NCBI GenBank assembly: GCA_947625285.1 | Contig: CANQNS010000004.1 | Span: 58,978-122,977, forward strand | Source of the DNA: an uncultured Oscillospiraceae bacterium | Lineage (GTDB): Bacteria; Bacillota; Clostridia; Oscillospirales; Oscillospiraceae | Length of the DNA stretch: 64,000 nucleotides | Direction of reading: 5' to 3' | Part shown: in pieces, positions 25,869 through 34,144 of the stretch | Layout: every line of letters begins with the position of its first letter | Numbering within the stretch: the first letter of the stretch is position 1 | Program-made: the position numbers and the translations under genes | Notes under the pieces: generated by a model | What the model was told of the DNA's origin: nothing | The model's input: the letters and a program-made list of their open reading frames with translations, nothing else | The model's database searches: none

Positions 25869-25920
25869 GTATTTTATTCGGACATTTATTCTAACCCAAG
25901 CCCTGCATTCTTGTGCAAAA

Positions 25921-26997
25921 TCACGGCTTTTCCCCTGACATAAGCGCCAGATTATTCCGGATGCGCCGGTTGTCCGGCTCCAGGGCCAGGGCCCGCCGGA
26001 CGCAGCTGACCGCCTGATCCCTGCGGCCCTGATACCAGCAGGCCAGGCTGAGAAGATCCCAGGGCAGGCTGCCCCATGCCTCCGGCGTGGTGGTGTAGGC
26101 CAGATCCCGCTTTTCGATAGCCAGGGCCATGCGGCAGTACCGCTCGCACTCGGGCCACCGCTCCTGCCGCTGCATGAGCCGGGCCAGCTCCACCAGGGCC
26201 TCCCGCTGCTCCGGGGCCTCGAACGCCGCCCGCAGCAGCCACAGCTCCGCCCCCTCCGCGTCCCCCAGAGCCAGCAGGCACCGGGCGATATACCGCATGG
26301 AGGCCGCCCGCTCCGGCCGCCACACCGCCCTGGGCATGGCGAGATGCTCCTTCAAGGTCCGTATGGCGTCCTCCCACCGGCCTCGGTACATATACTCCCG
26401 GCCCAGGTAGTGCCGGTTCCGGTCGTCCTCCGGCTCCTCCCCCACGCTGAGCTCCAGCAGCCGCAGGTAATCGCTCCGGCTCTTGGCCGGGTCCGGGTGA
26501 TGCTCCAGGCGCATCCCCGGCACGTCGCAGAACACCTTCGGCACGTCGTAGGCCAGTATCTCGTGGACCGGGTGGACCCAGCGGCAGATGCCGGGCCGGT
26601 GGACCTTTTCGTAAAGATACTTCACCCCGTCGGACCCGTCGGCGTTGAAGGACCACACATACTCATACCGGGCGGTGGTGCATCCCGGCCGCCAGGCCGC
26701 CTCCAGGGCCCGCCGCCAGCCGGAGCACAGGACCTCGTCCAGATCGGTGCAGACCAGCACGTCCCCGTCCGCCGGGACCAGGTCCATGGACAGGTTCCGG
26801 GCCTCGTCGAACCGCCAGGGCTCCACCCTGGCCCGTTCCACATGGGCCCCCAGGCTCCGCAGCAGCTCCGGCGTGCCGTCGGCGCTTCCCGTGTCCAGCA
26901 CATACACCCCGTCCGCCTCGCTCATGGAGGCCATCCACCGCCGGGCAAAGGCGGCTTCGTCCTTCGCTATGGCGTACACGTATATCCTCATGTCCAT
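25921..26997 (-). CDS. Glycosyltransferase family 2 protein with C-terminal TPR-like repeats
   Basis: 358 residues. The N-terminal GT-A part has IAKDEAAFARRWMASMSEAD, VLDTGSADGTPELL and the acidic CTDLDEVL (DxD-like), seen in TPR-linked GT2 enzymes of Clostridia that modify surface proteins or peptides. From about residue 180, helical repeats resembling TPRs follow (RNRHYLGREYMYRGRWEDAI, ALEPDNRRIRNNLAL). It lies just downstream of the giant surface-protein gene on the same strand but behind that gene's terminator. Glycosylation of surface proteins is a guess from context. Confidence 0.8.
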   Translation of the reverse strand: MDMRIYVYAIAKDEAAFARRWMASMSEADGVYVLDTGSADGTPELLRSLGAHVERARVEPWRFDEARNLSMDLVPADGDVLVCTDLDEVLCSGWRRALEAAWRPGCTTARYEYVWSFNADGSDGVKYLYEKVHRPGICRWVHPVHEILAYDVPKVFCDVPGMRLEHHPDPAKSRSDYLRLLELSVGEEPEDDRNRHYLGREYMYRGRWEDAIRTLKEHLAMPRAVWRPERAASMRYIARCLLALGDAEGAELWLLRAAFEAPEQREALVELARLMQRQERWPECERYCRMALAIEKRDLAYTTTPEAWGSLPWDLLSLACWYQGRRDQAVSCVRRALALEPDNRRIRNNLALMSGEKP

Positions 26998-27047
26998 CCC
27001 TCCCCGCCATTATATGCGCCGGGGCCGGGATAAGTCACCGCCGCGCC

Positions 27048-27079
27048 AAAAAAAGGCGGCCCCCGGTCAGGGGGCCGCC
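27048..27079 (-). terminator. Intrinsic terminator after the giant surface-protein gene
   Basis: Minus strand: GGCGGCCCCC / GGGGGCCGCC stem followed by TTTTTTT. Confidence 0.85.
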
Positions 27080-27092
27080 AACGCTGTTTCGT

Positions 27093-30000
27093 TCACTGTT
27101 TCCGTTTCCGCCTCGGGACCAGCGCCACGCCCAGTCCCAGCGCCGACAGCCCCAGCAGGGCCGCCCAGCGGCCGGGGTCGGAGCCGTCGCCGGTGTCAGG
27201 CGCCGCGCCGCCGTTGGCGCCGCCGGGGTTGGCGGGGCTGTCTCCGCCGGTGGCGGGCCGGTCGTTGATGAAAGCGATGGTGGTGATCTTGCCCTTTTCG
27301 ACCTCGCCCTCGCCCTCCAGGCCGGACACGGACGCCAGGACCGGGGCGATCGCCGTGGGGCCGGTGATGCTGACGCTGGTGGCGTAGCCCTCCGCCCGGG
27401 TCTGGACCACCCTCGCCTCCGCGCCGCCGGGCAGGCCCTCTACCCGCAGGCTCCCGCCGCCGGTCAGAGTGAAGGCGTACGTCCCGTCCGCGCCAAGCTC
27501 CACGCCGCCAAAGCTGCCGGTGACGGGGTCTCCCTCACCGTCGGCCACGGTCAGCACATAGTCAAAGGCCTTGGCCTTATCGCCGCCCGCGCCGGTGACG
27601 GTGTTGGTGACGGTCAGCACGCCGGGCGGCAGCTCCTTGTGGTTGGTGAACGTGGCCCGGACCGTGTCCCCCGCCGAGGCGATGGAGCCCGTGGCGTTTT
27701 CCGAGGTGGTGGTATAGCCGTCCGCGCCGGCGTCCTCCTCCACCACCGTGTAGGTCACGCCCACCGGCAGGCCCTGGATGATCCGGGTATCGCCGTCCGC
27801 CAGGGTGAAGGTCTCGGACCGGCCGCCGGTGAATCTCAGTCCGCTGTGGGTGTGCTCGCAGCCGGGCACCTCCACATGGAACCGGAAGGCCTTCGTCCTG
27901 TCCCCCGCGTCCCCGGTCACCCGCTTGACGATCTCCAGGGTGCCGGTGTTGGCCTGGTTCACAAAGGACACCGTGACAGCCTCGCCGCCCCCGGCGGTCA
28001 GAGTCCCGCTCTTCGGCGGCTGATCCACATAGCCGTCTTTATGCGCCTCCGTGACAGTGTAAGTTCCCAAAGGCAGCTTATCCAAAGTCACCCGCTCGTT
28101 GGCCCGCAGCTCCAGCGTGGCCCTGCCGCCGGTGAATACTACCCCCTGCCGTACGCCGCTGAAGGTCGTATCGCCCAGCTCCACCGTGAAGGAGAAAGGC
28201 CCGTCGTCCGCCGTGGTCGTCACGCCCGTGACGGTCTTGGCGATAGTCAGGCTGCCGGGGCAGTACTTGTTGGTGAACGCCGCCGTGACGGTATCTCCTC
28301 TTATGATCGTGCCCGTGTCGCCCGCCGCCGAGGTCACATAGCCGCCCTGATCGGCCTCGGCCTCCGTCACCCGGTAGCTGACGCCTTCCCGCAGGCCCTG
28401 GATGGTGGCGGTCTCGCCGCTTCGCAGGGTCAGCTGCGCCACGCCGTCGGTAAAGTTGATGGGCGTGTGCGCGTCGCCAGCGTGGGTATACTCGCCCCGG
28501 GGGCCGTTTACGCCGGCGTCGTCCACCGTCACGGTGAAATGAAAGTCCTTGTTCGCGTCCGCCCCCGTGCCGGCGACGGTCTTGCTGACGGTCAGGCTGC
28601 CGCCGGGGTAGGCGTTGGTGACGGTCACGCTCGCCGTGTCCCCCGTGGTGATGGAGCCCGTTTGGGCGGCGTAGCTGGTCTCGTAATCCTCCGCCCAGCG
28701 TTCCGCCACCGAATAGCTGGCCCCGTTGGGCAGATCGGGGATGGTGATGGAGTTATGGTCCGAGCCGTTCAAAGTGACGATCGCCACGCCGCTCGTGAAC
28801 TCCGCGCCGCCGTACCGCCCCTCCAGAGGCACACCCTGGCCGTCGCGGACGTCCACGGAGATATAGAAGTCCCGCCGGGCGTTCCCGCCGCCGGTCACGC
28901 TCTTAATGATCGTCAGGCTGCCGCTCTCATAGGTGTTGGTGAAGGCCGCCTCCGCCGTGTCCCCGTCCGAGATGGTGCCGGTAAAGCCACCGGCGGTATA
29001 TTCCGCGCCGCCCACGGTGGTCTTGTAGCCGTGCATATTGGCCTCGGCCTCGGTAACGGTGTACTGGGCACCGGCGGGGACGCCGATGGCCGTCAGAGAG
29101 TCGCCGTCGGTCAGCGTAAAGGAGCACTGTCCCGCCCCGTCAAAGCTCATGCCGCCAAAGACGCCGGACAGGGGCGCGCCGTCCTTGGTAAGCGTCACGG
29201 TGAAGGTGAAGGGCTTTCCCCTGTCCGCGTCCCGCTCCGCGACGGTCTTGGACACCTTCAGTCCGCCGGTCTTATAGCGGTTGTTGAACGTGGCCGTGAC
29301 GGCGTGGGTGGAGCTGTCGGGGATGGAGCAGGTGTACTGCCAGTCCGTCTCCAGTTCACCGTTGACAATGGCCTCAAAATCGTCGTCCCGGGTCAGCTCC
29401 TCAATGACGATCTCGGTACCAACATAGAGGCCCTCCGCCTCTACCTTCTGTCCCGCCTGCAGTTCAAAGGTGGCGACGCCGCCGCTGAATTGCAGGTCGC
29501 CGTGCCTGTCGTTGCAATCGGGATGGTCCGTCAGCGTGATCCGAAACTCATACTTCTGCGCCGGGTCGAAGCCGCTGCCGGAGACCACCTTCTGCACCGT
29601 CAGCTTGCCGGGGTGGTAGTCGTTGGTGAAATTCACCTTGGTATCCGTGTCCCGGACGATCAGGCCCGCGCTGTTCTCGGAGGTGGTGGTATAGCCATCC
29701 GCGTCCACATTTGTCTCCGTGACGGTGTACCGCGCTCCCGCTGGCAGGCCGGGGATGGTGATGGAGTTCTCGCCCGCCTGGCCCTTCAGGGTAAACTCGC
29801 CCTCGCCGTCGGTGAACTCCACCTCCCCTCTGGGCCCGTTGACGCTGGTATCGTCCAGCACGATGGCGAAGGTGAACACCTTGCTCATGTCCGCGCCCAT
29901 GCCGGTGACGGTCTTGGTGACGGTCAGGCTGCCGCCCCGGTAGGTGTTGGTGACGGTGACCTCGTCGGTGTCCCCCGCCTCTATCACGCCCTGGTCCGCG

Positions 30001-33000
30001 CCGGTATAGCCGCCGGAATAGGCCGTGTCATAGCCCAGGTCGTTGGCTCCCGGCTCCGTGAGCCGGTACTTCACCCCCGCCGGCAGGCCGGAGATGGTGA
30101 TGGACTGGCTGTGGGCCAGGCTCACCGTGGCATAGCCGCCGGTAAAGGTCACTTCGCTGGGAGAGCCGGCGGAGGCCGTGGCGGTATAGGTCCCGGAGAG
30201 GGCCGGGTCCAGACTGACGCCGATGGTGAACGCGTGCAGCGTGTTGCCGCCGGGCGCCACGTTCTTGGTGATCTGCAGCGACCCGGTATGATAGGTGTTG
30301 GTGACGGCGGCGGTGACGGTATCGTTGTCGGAGGGGATCGACCCCGTATTGTTCGCATACGAGGGGGTATAGCCCAGGGGCACGTTCTGCTCCGTGACCG
30401 TATAGCCCGCCCCGGCGGGCAGGCCGGAGAAGGTGACGGTGTTTTTATCCGCGCCGTCCAGCGAAAAGGCGTACTCGCCCGCGCTGTCAAAGCGCACGCC
30501 GCCGAAGGTCCCCGTCAGCGGCGCGCCGCTGACAGGCTCCGTCAGCTTCAAGACCATCTGGAACATTTGGGTCGTGTCCGCCCCGGCGTCGCCGGTGACG
30601 GTCTTGGTGACGGTCAGCTTCCCCACCTTGGTATAGGTGTTGGTGAAGGTCACATGGTCCTCTCCGGCCCCGATGGTGCCGGAATAGGCGTTGGAGGGGG
30701 TCTGCCCGTCCGAACCATGCTCCACGGCGGTGGAATACCCGTCCGCCGGGTCCTCCGTGACGGTGTAGCCCATCCCCGCGGGCAGGCCCGTGGCCCGGAT
30801 GCTCTGGCCGTTTGCCAGGTCGAACTCGGCCACGCCCTTTTCAAACCGCATCTCGCCGCCGCCGTTATCCTTGGTGGTGATGTTCTTGTTTTCAAGCTCC
30901 ACCTTGAAGTGGAAGCTGCCGGGAGCCACCGACGCGCCGTTGTTCACCACGCGCTTGGCGATCACCAGATCGCCGCCGGAATAGGTGTTGGTGAAGGTCA
31001 GGGTCCTGGTCCCGTTGCCCTCGGCGGTGTCCCCTCCCTCCACAGCGGTGATGGTATAGTTTTCGTTCACGGTCACGGTGAAGCTCTGGGGCGTGGCGAT
31101 GGACACGCCGGGGGCCGCCTCCGCGCCCGGATCCACCTCCGACACCTGGATGGTGTAGGTCCCCGGCCCGGTGAAGCCGATCTGGGCGGCGGTCCCCTCC
31201 GGGGACAGGCCCACGGTCACGGGACCGGCGGGCAGGACCACCTTGCTGGCGTCGCCACTCGTGACGGCGACGTTGAACTGATACTGGCTCAGCACATTGT
31301 CGTTGCCGTTTGCCAGCACCTTCACCAGCGTCAGGTCCAGCCGGGGATAGATGATGAACTGGCCCGTGGCCTCAATGGGCGGCACCAGCGTCTCCGTGGG
31401 TCTTGCGACGTCGTCCTCGTCGGTAAAGCGGGCCTTGACGGTATAGTTGTATACGCCCGGTTCCTTGACGCCGGGCATAGCCAGCGGCACGTTCCGGCGG
31501 TTGCTGCCATCGGCCGTGCTGCCCGTCATGGTGAAGGCCTCGCCCGTCTTGGCGTCGCTCACCTTATCGCCGGTGACTTGCGAATCTGTTCCGCCGCCCA
31601 CGTCCATCTTCGTGACGGTCACGGTATATTTGCCGTCCGCGCCCTTGTCCATGGCGTCCGCCGTGTCGTTCAGCTTGGAGGGCAGGTACAGGTCCAGCGT
31701 CCCGTCGCCGGGCCGCCGGAAAGTGCCGTCATAGGGGACCTTCCCCTTCGGGGCCGTCAGCTTGCCCCAGGCCGCGTTCAGGGAGTACACCGTGTTCACA
31801 TTTCCGAACAGGATGCCCTCGCTGGGGAACACGATCTTGGCGGCGTCCCCCGTGTTGGGGTCGCTGCCGCTGTTGGCCTTGTCGTTATACCAGAAGAGGA
31901 ATTGATACGCGCCGCTCAAGTCTGTGGGGACGGTGCTCGTCACGGTTATGGGATCGTTCAGCTTGTGGCCCTCGTCCAGCACCACATATTTCTTGGCGGT
32001 GCTGGTGCCGGTGTTGTCCCCCAGGGGCACGGTATCGCTGTCGATCCGGCCCACGATCCAGGGCGAGAGCGAGTCCACGGCATAGGCCGTGCCGAAGCGG
32101 GTGTCAGCAAGGGTCATGGTGTAGCCCAGCATGGCCGGGGCGGTGGACCAGATGGCGTAAAGGTCCGCCCGCAGAGCCGTGGTGGAAAAGCCCTTGTCCC
32201 CCACCAGCTGGCGGTGGTTGCTGTCCACCCCCTGGGCTCGGTAGTTCACGTTTTCATAGGAGGTGGCGGCACTGTCCGTGGACCAGCCCATGAAATAGTA
32301 CATGGTCCCGCCCACGGTGATGTGCCCGTCCTGGGCGTTATAGCTGCCCGCGCCGCTGACGGAAGGAAACGCCTCTCCCAGCTCCCTGACGGTGTATGTG
32401 AACTGTGCGCCGCCCTTGACGGGCTTGCTGTCCACAGAGGTCATATCCGTAAGGCCAGATATGTTCAGGTGGTAGATAAGCTCCGCCTCGTTTTCGATCG
32501 TCAGCGTCTTTGTCACCGTCCCCACCCGGATGCCGTTGGCTTTCGCCCCGGCGTTGCGCATATGGTCCGCATCCTCCAGGGTGGCGGTGATCGTGTACTG
32601 ATATACGCCGGGCTCGCTGTAAAGGGGCATATCATACCCGTCCGTGCTGGTCCCCACGCTGCGGCCCGTCACGTCCGCGCCGTCCTTGGTGACCTGATAG
32701 GTGTATTTCACATGGCTGTTGCGGCTGGCGTTTTCGTCCTTTTTCAAGCTGTCCAGCGTCCCGCCGGTGAACTCCGTTACCAGGCTCTCCGGCTTGATGC
32801 CGTGGCCGTTCCCGTCCGCGGTGACGGTGTTATCGTCCCCGCCGGTGACCGTGCCCCAGATGGCGTTCAGGCTGTAAACGCTGTTCTTCCCGCCGTAGGG
32901 GACCTGGTCGCCTCCTAGGACGATGTACCCGGCCTTTTCATACCAGCCGATGAAGGTCTTGCCGCTCACCGACGGCGTCTCCGCCGTCACGGTGAAGGGG

Positions 33001-33917
33001 GTCACGCTTCCCTCGCCGTAGCCGCCGTCGTACACCACGTATTTCTGGGCGCTGCCGCTGCTGGTTTTTCCGTTGTCGCCCAACTGCTGGCCGTCCGAGG
33101 TCTGCCACCGGCTCACCATCTTGCCGCCCACCGTGCTTGCGAAGGTGGCCGCCGCGTCCGTCAGCACATAGCCAAACAGGCCGGAGTTGGCCGACTTGAC
33201 CCACACCGCGTAAAGCTCGGTGGGGGTCCCCGCCTCGATGGTGATGGTGGTCCCAGCCTGGAAGCCCCGGTAATTCTGCCCGGAGCTGCCGATCTCCGAG
33301 ATGGGGCAGTCGATATCGGCATAGCTGGTGAACGGCCCGCTTGTTTTGCTCCAGCCGGCAAAATAATAATCGTTATCGTATTGGCCTTGGATCAGTTTCG
33401 CCTTATTGCTGTTTTCGGAGAACATGGTTTGCTCGCTGTCGCCGGAGCTGGTCCTGCCCACGCTTTTCAGCGTAAAGGTCCCGTCGGTCTGGGTCTCGGT
33501 GACAACACCCACATTTTCCTGGGTCCCCTCCGGCGTACCGTCCGGGGGATTCAAATGGTATTTAAGGATATATGTATCCGCCGCCGGGACCGGCAGGTCG
33601 ATGGGCAGGGGCTCGTCCGCGCTGGGCTGGCCGGGCTCAGGCGTGTCGGTAGGCTCCGCCGTATCGTCAGGCTCCGCCGTGCCGCCAGGCGCCGGCGTAT
33701 CGCCGGGCTCCGGCGTGTTCTCAGGCTCCGTACCGCCGCCCGGGGCCGGCGTATCACCGGGCTCTACCCCCCCCGATGGCTGTTCCCGGCTCTCGGACGG
33801 CTCCGGCGCGGACTGGTCCGCCCGCAGGGCGAAACCGCCTGTGGACAACATCATCAACGCCGCCAACGCCAGCGCCAACGCCCGCGTGAGCGCCCGATAC
33901 ATCCCGTTTGCTTTCAT
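27093..33917 (-). CDS. Giant sortase-type surface protein with InlB-like modules and about twelve isopeptide-type repeats
   Basis: 2274 residues starting at ATG 33917 (GGAGGATG 7 nt upstream). Signal peptide to about residue 31, then a Pro/Glu/Thr-rich linker to about residue 110. Next are three or four beta-grasp, InlB/Listeria-Bacteroides-like modules (FAGWSKTSG, FIGWYEKAG, FMGWSTDSA; each ends with a YAVW/NAIW-type strand). From about residue 860 to 2211 come about twelve modules of about 110 residues. Each typically has an LTVTKTVTG first strand, a YTVTE strand and a final FTNTY strand, placing Lys, Glu and Asn as in Spy0128/Cna-B-type intramolecular isopeptide domains. The C-terminus APDTGDGSDPG, hydrophobic stretch and RRKRKQ form a sortase signal. 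Probably a stalk-like adhesin. No pilin-specific sortase lies nearby. Confidence 0.85.
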   Translation of the reverse strand: MKANGMYRALTRALALALAALMMLSTGGFALRADQSAPEPSESREQPSGGVEPGDTPAPGGGTEPENTPEPGDTPAPGGTAEPDDTAEPTDTPEPGQPSADEPLPIDLPVPAADTYILKYHLNPPDGTPEGTQENVGVVTETQTDGTFTLKSVGRTSSGDSEQTMFSENSNKAKLIQGQYDNDYYFAGWSKTSGPFTSYADIDCPISEIGSSGQNYRGFQAGTTITIEAGTPTELYAVWVKSANSGLFGYVLTDAAATFASTVGGKMVSRWQTSDGQQLGDNGKTSSGSAQKYVVYDGGYGEGSVTPFTVTAETPSVSGKTFIGWYEKAGYIVLGGDQVPYGGKNSVYSLNAIWGTVTGGDDNTVTADGNGHGIKPESLVTEFTGGTLDSLKKDENASRNSHVKYTYQVTKDGADVTGRSVGTSTDGYDMPLYSEPGVYQYTITATLEDADHMRNAGAKANGIRVGTVTKTLTIENEAELIYHLNISGLTDMTSVDSKPVKGGAQFTYTVRELGEAFPSVSGAGSYNAQDGHITVGGTMYYFMGWSTDSAATSYENVNYRAQGVDSNHRQLVGDKGFSTTALRADLYAIWSTAPAMLGYTMTLADTRFGTAYAVDSLSPWIVGRIDSDTVPLGDNTGTSTAKKYVVLDEGHKLNDPITVTSTVPTDLSGAYQFLFWYNDKANSGSDPNTGDAAKIVFPSEGILFGNVNTVYSLNAAWGKLTAPKGKVPYDGTFRRPGDGTLDLYLPSKLNDTADAMDKGADGKYTVTVTKMDVGGGTDSQVTGDKVSDAKTGEAFTMTGSTADGSNRRNVPLAMPGVKEPGVYNYTVKARFTDEDDVARPTETLVPPIEATGQFIIYPRLDLTLVKVLANGNDNVLSQYQFNVAVTSGDASKVVLPAGPVTVGLSPEGTAAQIGFTGPGTYTIQVSEVDPGAEAAPGVSIATPQSFTVTVNENYTITAVEGGDTAEGNGTRTLTFTNTYSGGDLVIAKRVVNNGASVAPGSFHFKVELENKNITTKDNGGGEMRFEKGVAEFDLANGQSIRATGLPAGMGYTVTEDPADGYSTAVEHGSDGQTPSNAYSGTIGAGEDHVTFTNTYTKVGKLTVTKTVTGDAGADTTQMFQMVLKLTEPVSGAPLTGTFGGVRFDSAGEYAFSLDGADKNTVTFSGLPAGAGYTVTEQNVPLGYTPSYANNTGSIPSDNDTVTAAVTNTYHTGSLQITKNVAPGGNTLHAFTIGVSLDPALSGTYTATASAGSPSEVTFTGGYATVSLAHSQSITISGLPAGVKYRLTEPGANDLGYDTAYSGGYTGADQGVIEAGDTDEVTVTNTYRGGSLTVTKTVTGMGADMSKVFTFAIVLDDTSVNGPRGEVEFTDGEGEFTLKGQAGENSITIPGLPAGARYTVTETNVDADGYTTTSENSAGLIVRDTDTKVNFTNDYHPGKLTVQKVVSGSGFDPAQKYEFRITLTDHPDCNDRHGDLQFSGGVATFELQAGQKVEAEGLYVGTEIVIEELTRDDDFEAIVNGELETDWQYTCSIPDSSTHAVTATFNNRYKTGGLKVSKTVAERDADRGKPFTFTVTLTKDGAPLSGVFGGMSFDGAGQCSFTLTDGDSLTAIGVPAGAQYTVTEAEANMHGYKTTVGGAEYTAGGFTGTISDGDTAEAAFTNTYESGSLTIIKSVTGGGNARRDFYISVDVRDGQGVPLEGRYGGAEFTSGVAIVTLNGSDHNSITIPDLPNGASYSVAERWAEDYETSYAAQTGSITTGDTASVTVTNAYPGGSLTVSKTVAGTGADANKDFHFTVTVDDAGVNGPRGEYTHAGDAHTPINFTDGVAQLTLRSGETATIQGLREGVSYRVTEAEADQGGYVTSAAGDTGTIIRGDTVTAAFTNKYCPGSLTIAKTVTGVTTTADDGPFSFTVELGDTTFSGVRQGVVFTGGRATLELRANERVTLDKLPLGTYTVTEAHKDGYVDQPPKSGTLTAGGGEAVTVSFVNQANTGTLEIVKRVTGDAGDRTKAFRFHVEVPGCEHTHSGLRFTGGRSETFTLADGDTRIIQGLPVGVTYTVVEEDAGADGYTTTSENATGSIASAGDTVRATFTNHKELPPGVLTVTNTVTGAGGDKAKAFDYVLTVADGEGDPVTGSFGGVELGADGTYAFTLTGGGSLRVEGLPGGAEARVVQTRAEGYATSVSITGPTAIAPVLASVSGLEGEGEVEKGKITTIAFINDRPATGGDSPANPGGANGGAAPDTGDGSDPGRWAALLGLSALGLGVALVPRRKRKQ
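27270..31345 (-). repeat. DNA encoding about twelve tandem repeats of about 110 residues
   Basis: Module starts fall near 31340, 30980, 30625, 30280, 29930, 29610, 29260, 28920, 28590, 28255, 27935 and 27625, a period of roughly 320-360 nt. The units are diverged in sequence but keep the Lys, Glu and Asn positions in modules 1-11. In module 12 Lys is replaced by Asn (LTVTNTVTG) and Glu by Gln (ARVVQTRAEGY), while Asn stays (IAFINDRP). Confidence 0.8.
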
Positions 33918-34009
33918 TTCGACATCCTCCCCACCACTGCGCAGGATAAAGACCCCGCATGATCTGCCGGATCGCAAAATAACCGCAAATCAACTTCACG
34001 CTTTAAACC

Positions 34010-34038
34010 ATAATAGCACACCCTTTTGTGTATTTCAA
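34010..34038 (-). promoter_or_regulatory. Promoter of the giant surface-protein gene
   Basis: TTGAAA (34038-34033) and TATTAT (34015-34010) with a 17-bp spacer on the minus strand, giving a leader of about 85 nt. Confidence 0.6.
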
Positions 34039-34072
34039 CAGAAAAATACGGCTTATGTCAACTTTTTCCGTC

Positions 34073-34115
34073 AAAAAAAGCCGCGTCCCTCCCGCTGGAG
34101 GGGCGCGGCGCGGCT
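34073..34115 (-). terminator. Intrinsic terminator after the heterodimeric ABC exporter
   Basis: Minus strand: AGCCGCG...CCCCTCC / GGGAGGG...CGCGGCT with TTTTTTT after it. Confidence 0.8.
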
Positions 34116-34144
34116 TATAAAGGGGCGGCCCATGGCCGGAGCTG

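Noticed and set aside
27639..32918. Plus-strand open frame of 1759 codons
   Set aside because: Antisense shadow of the repeat surface-protein gene; repetitive composition follows the minus-strand codons and no ribosome site or family is seen.
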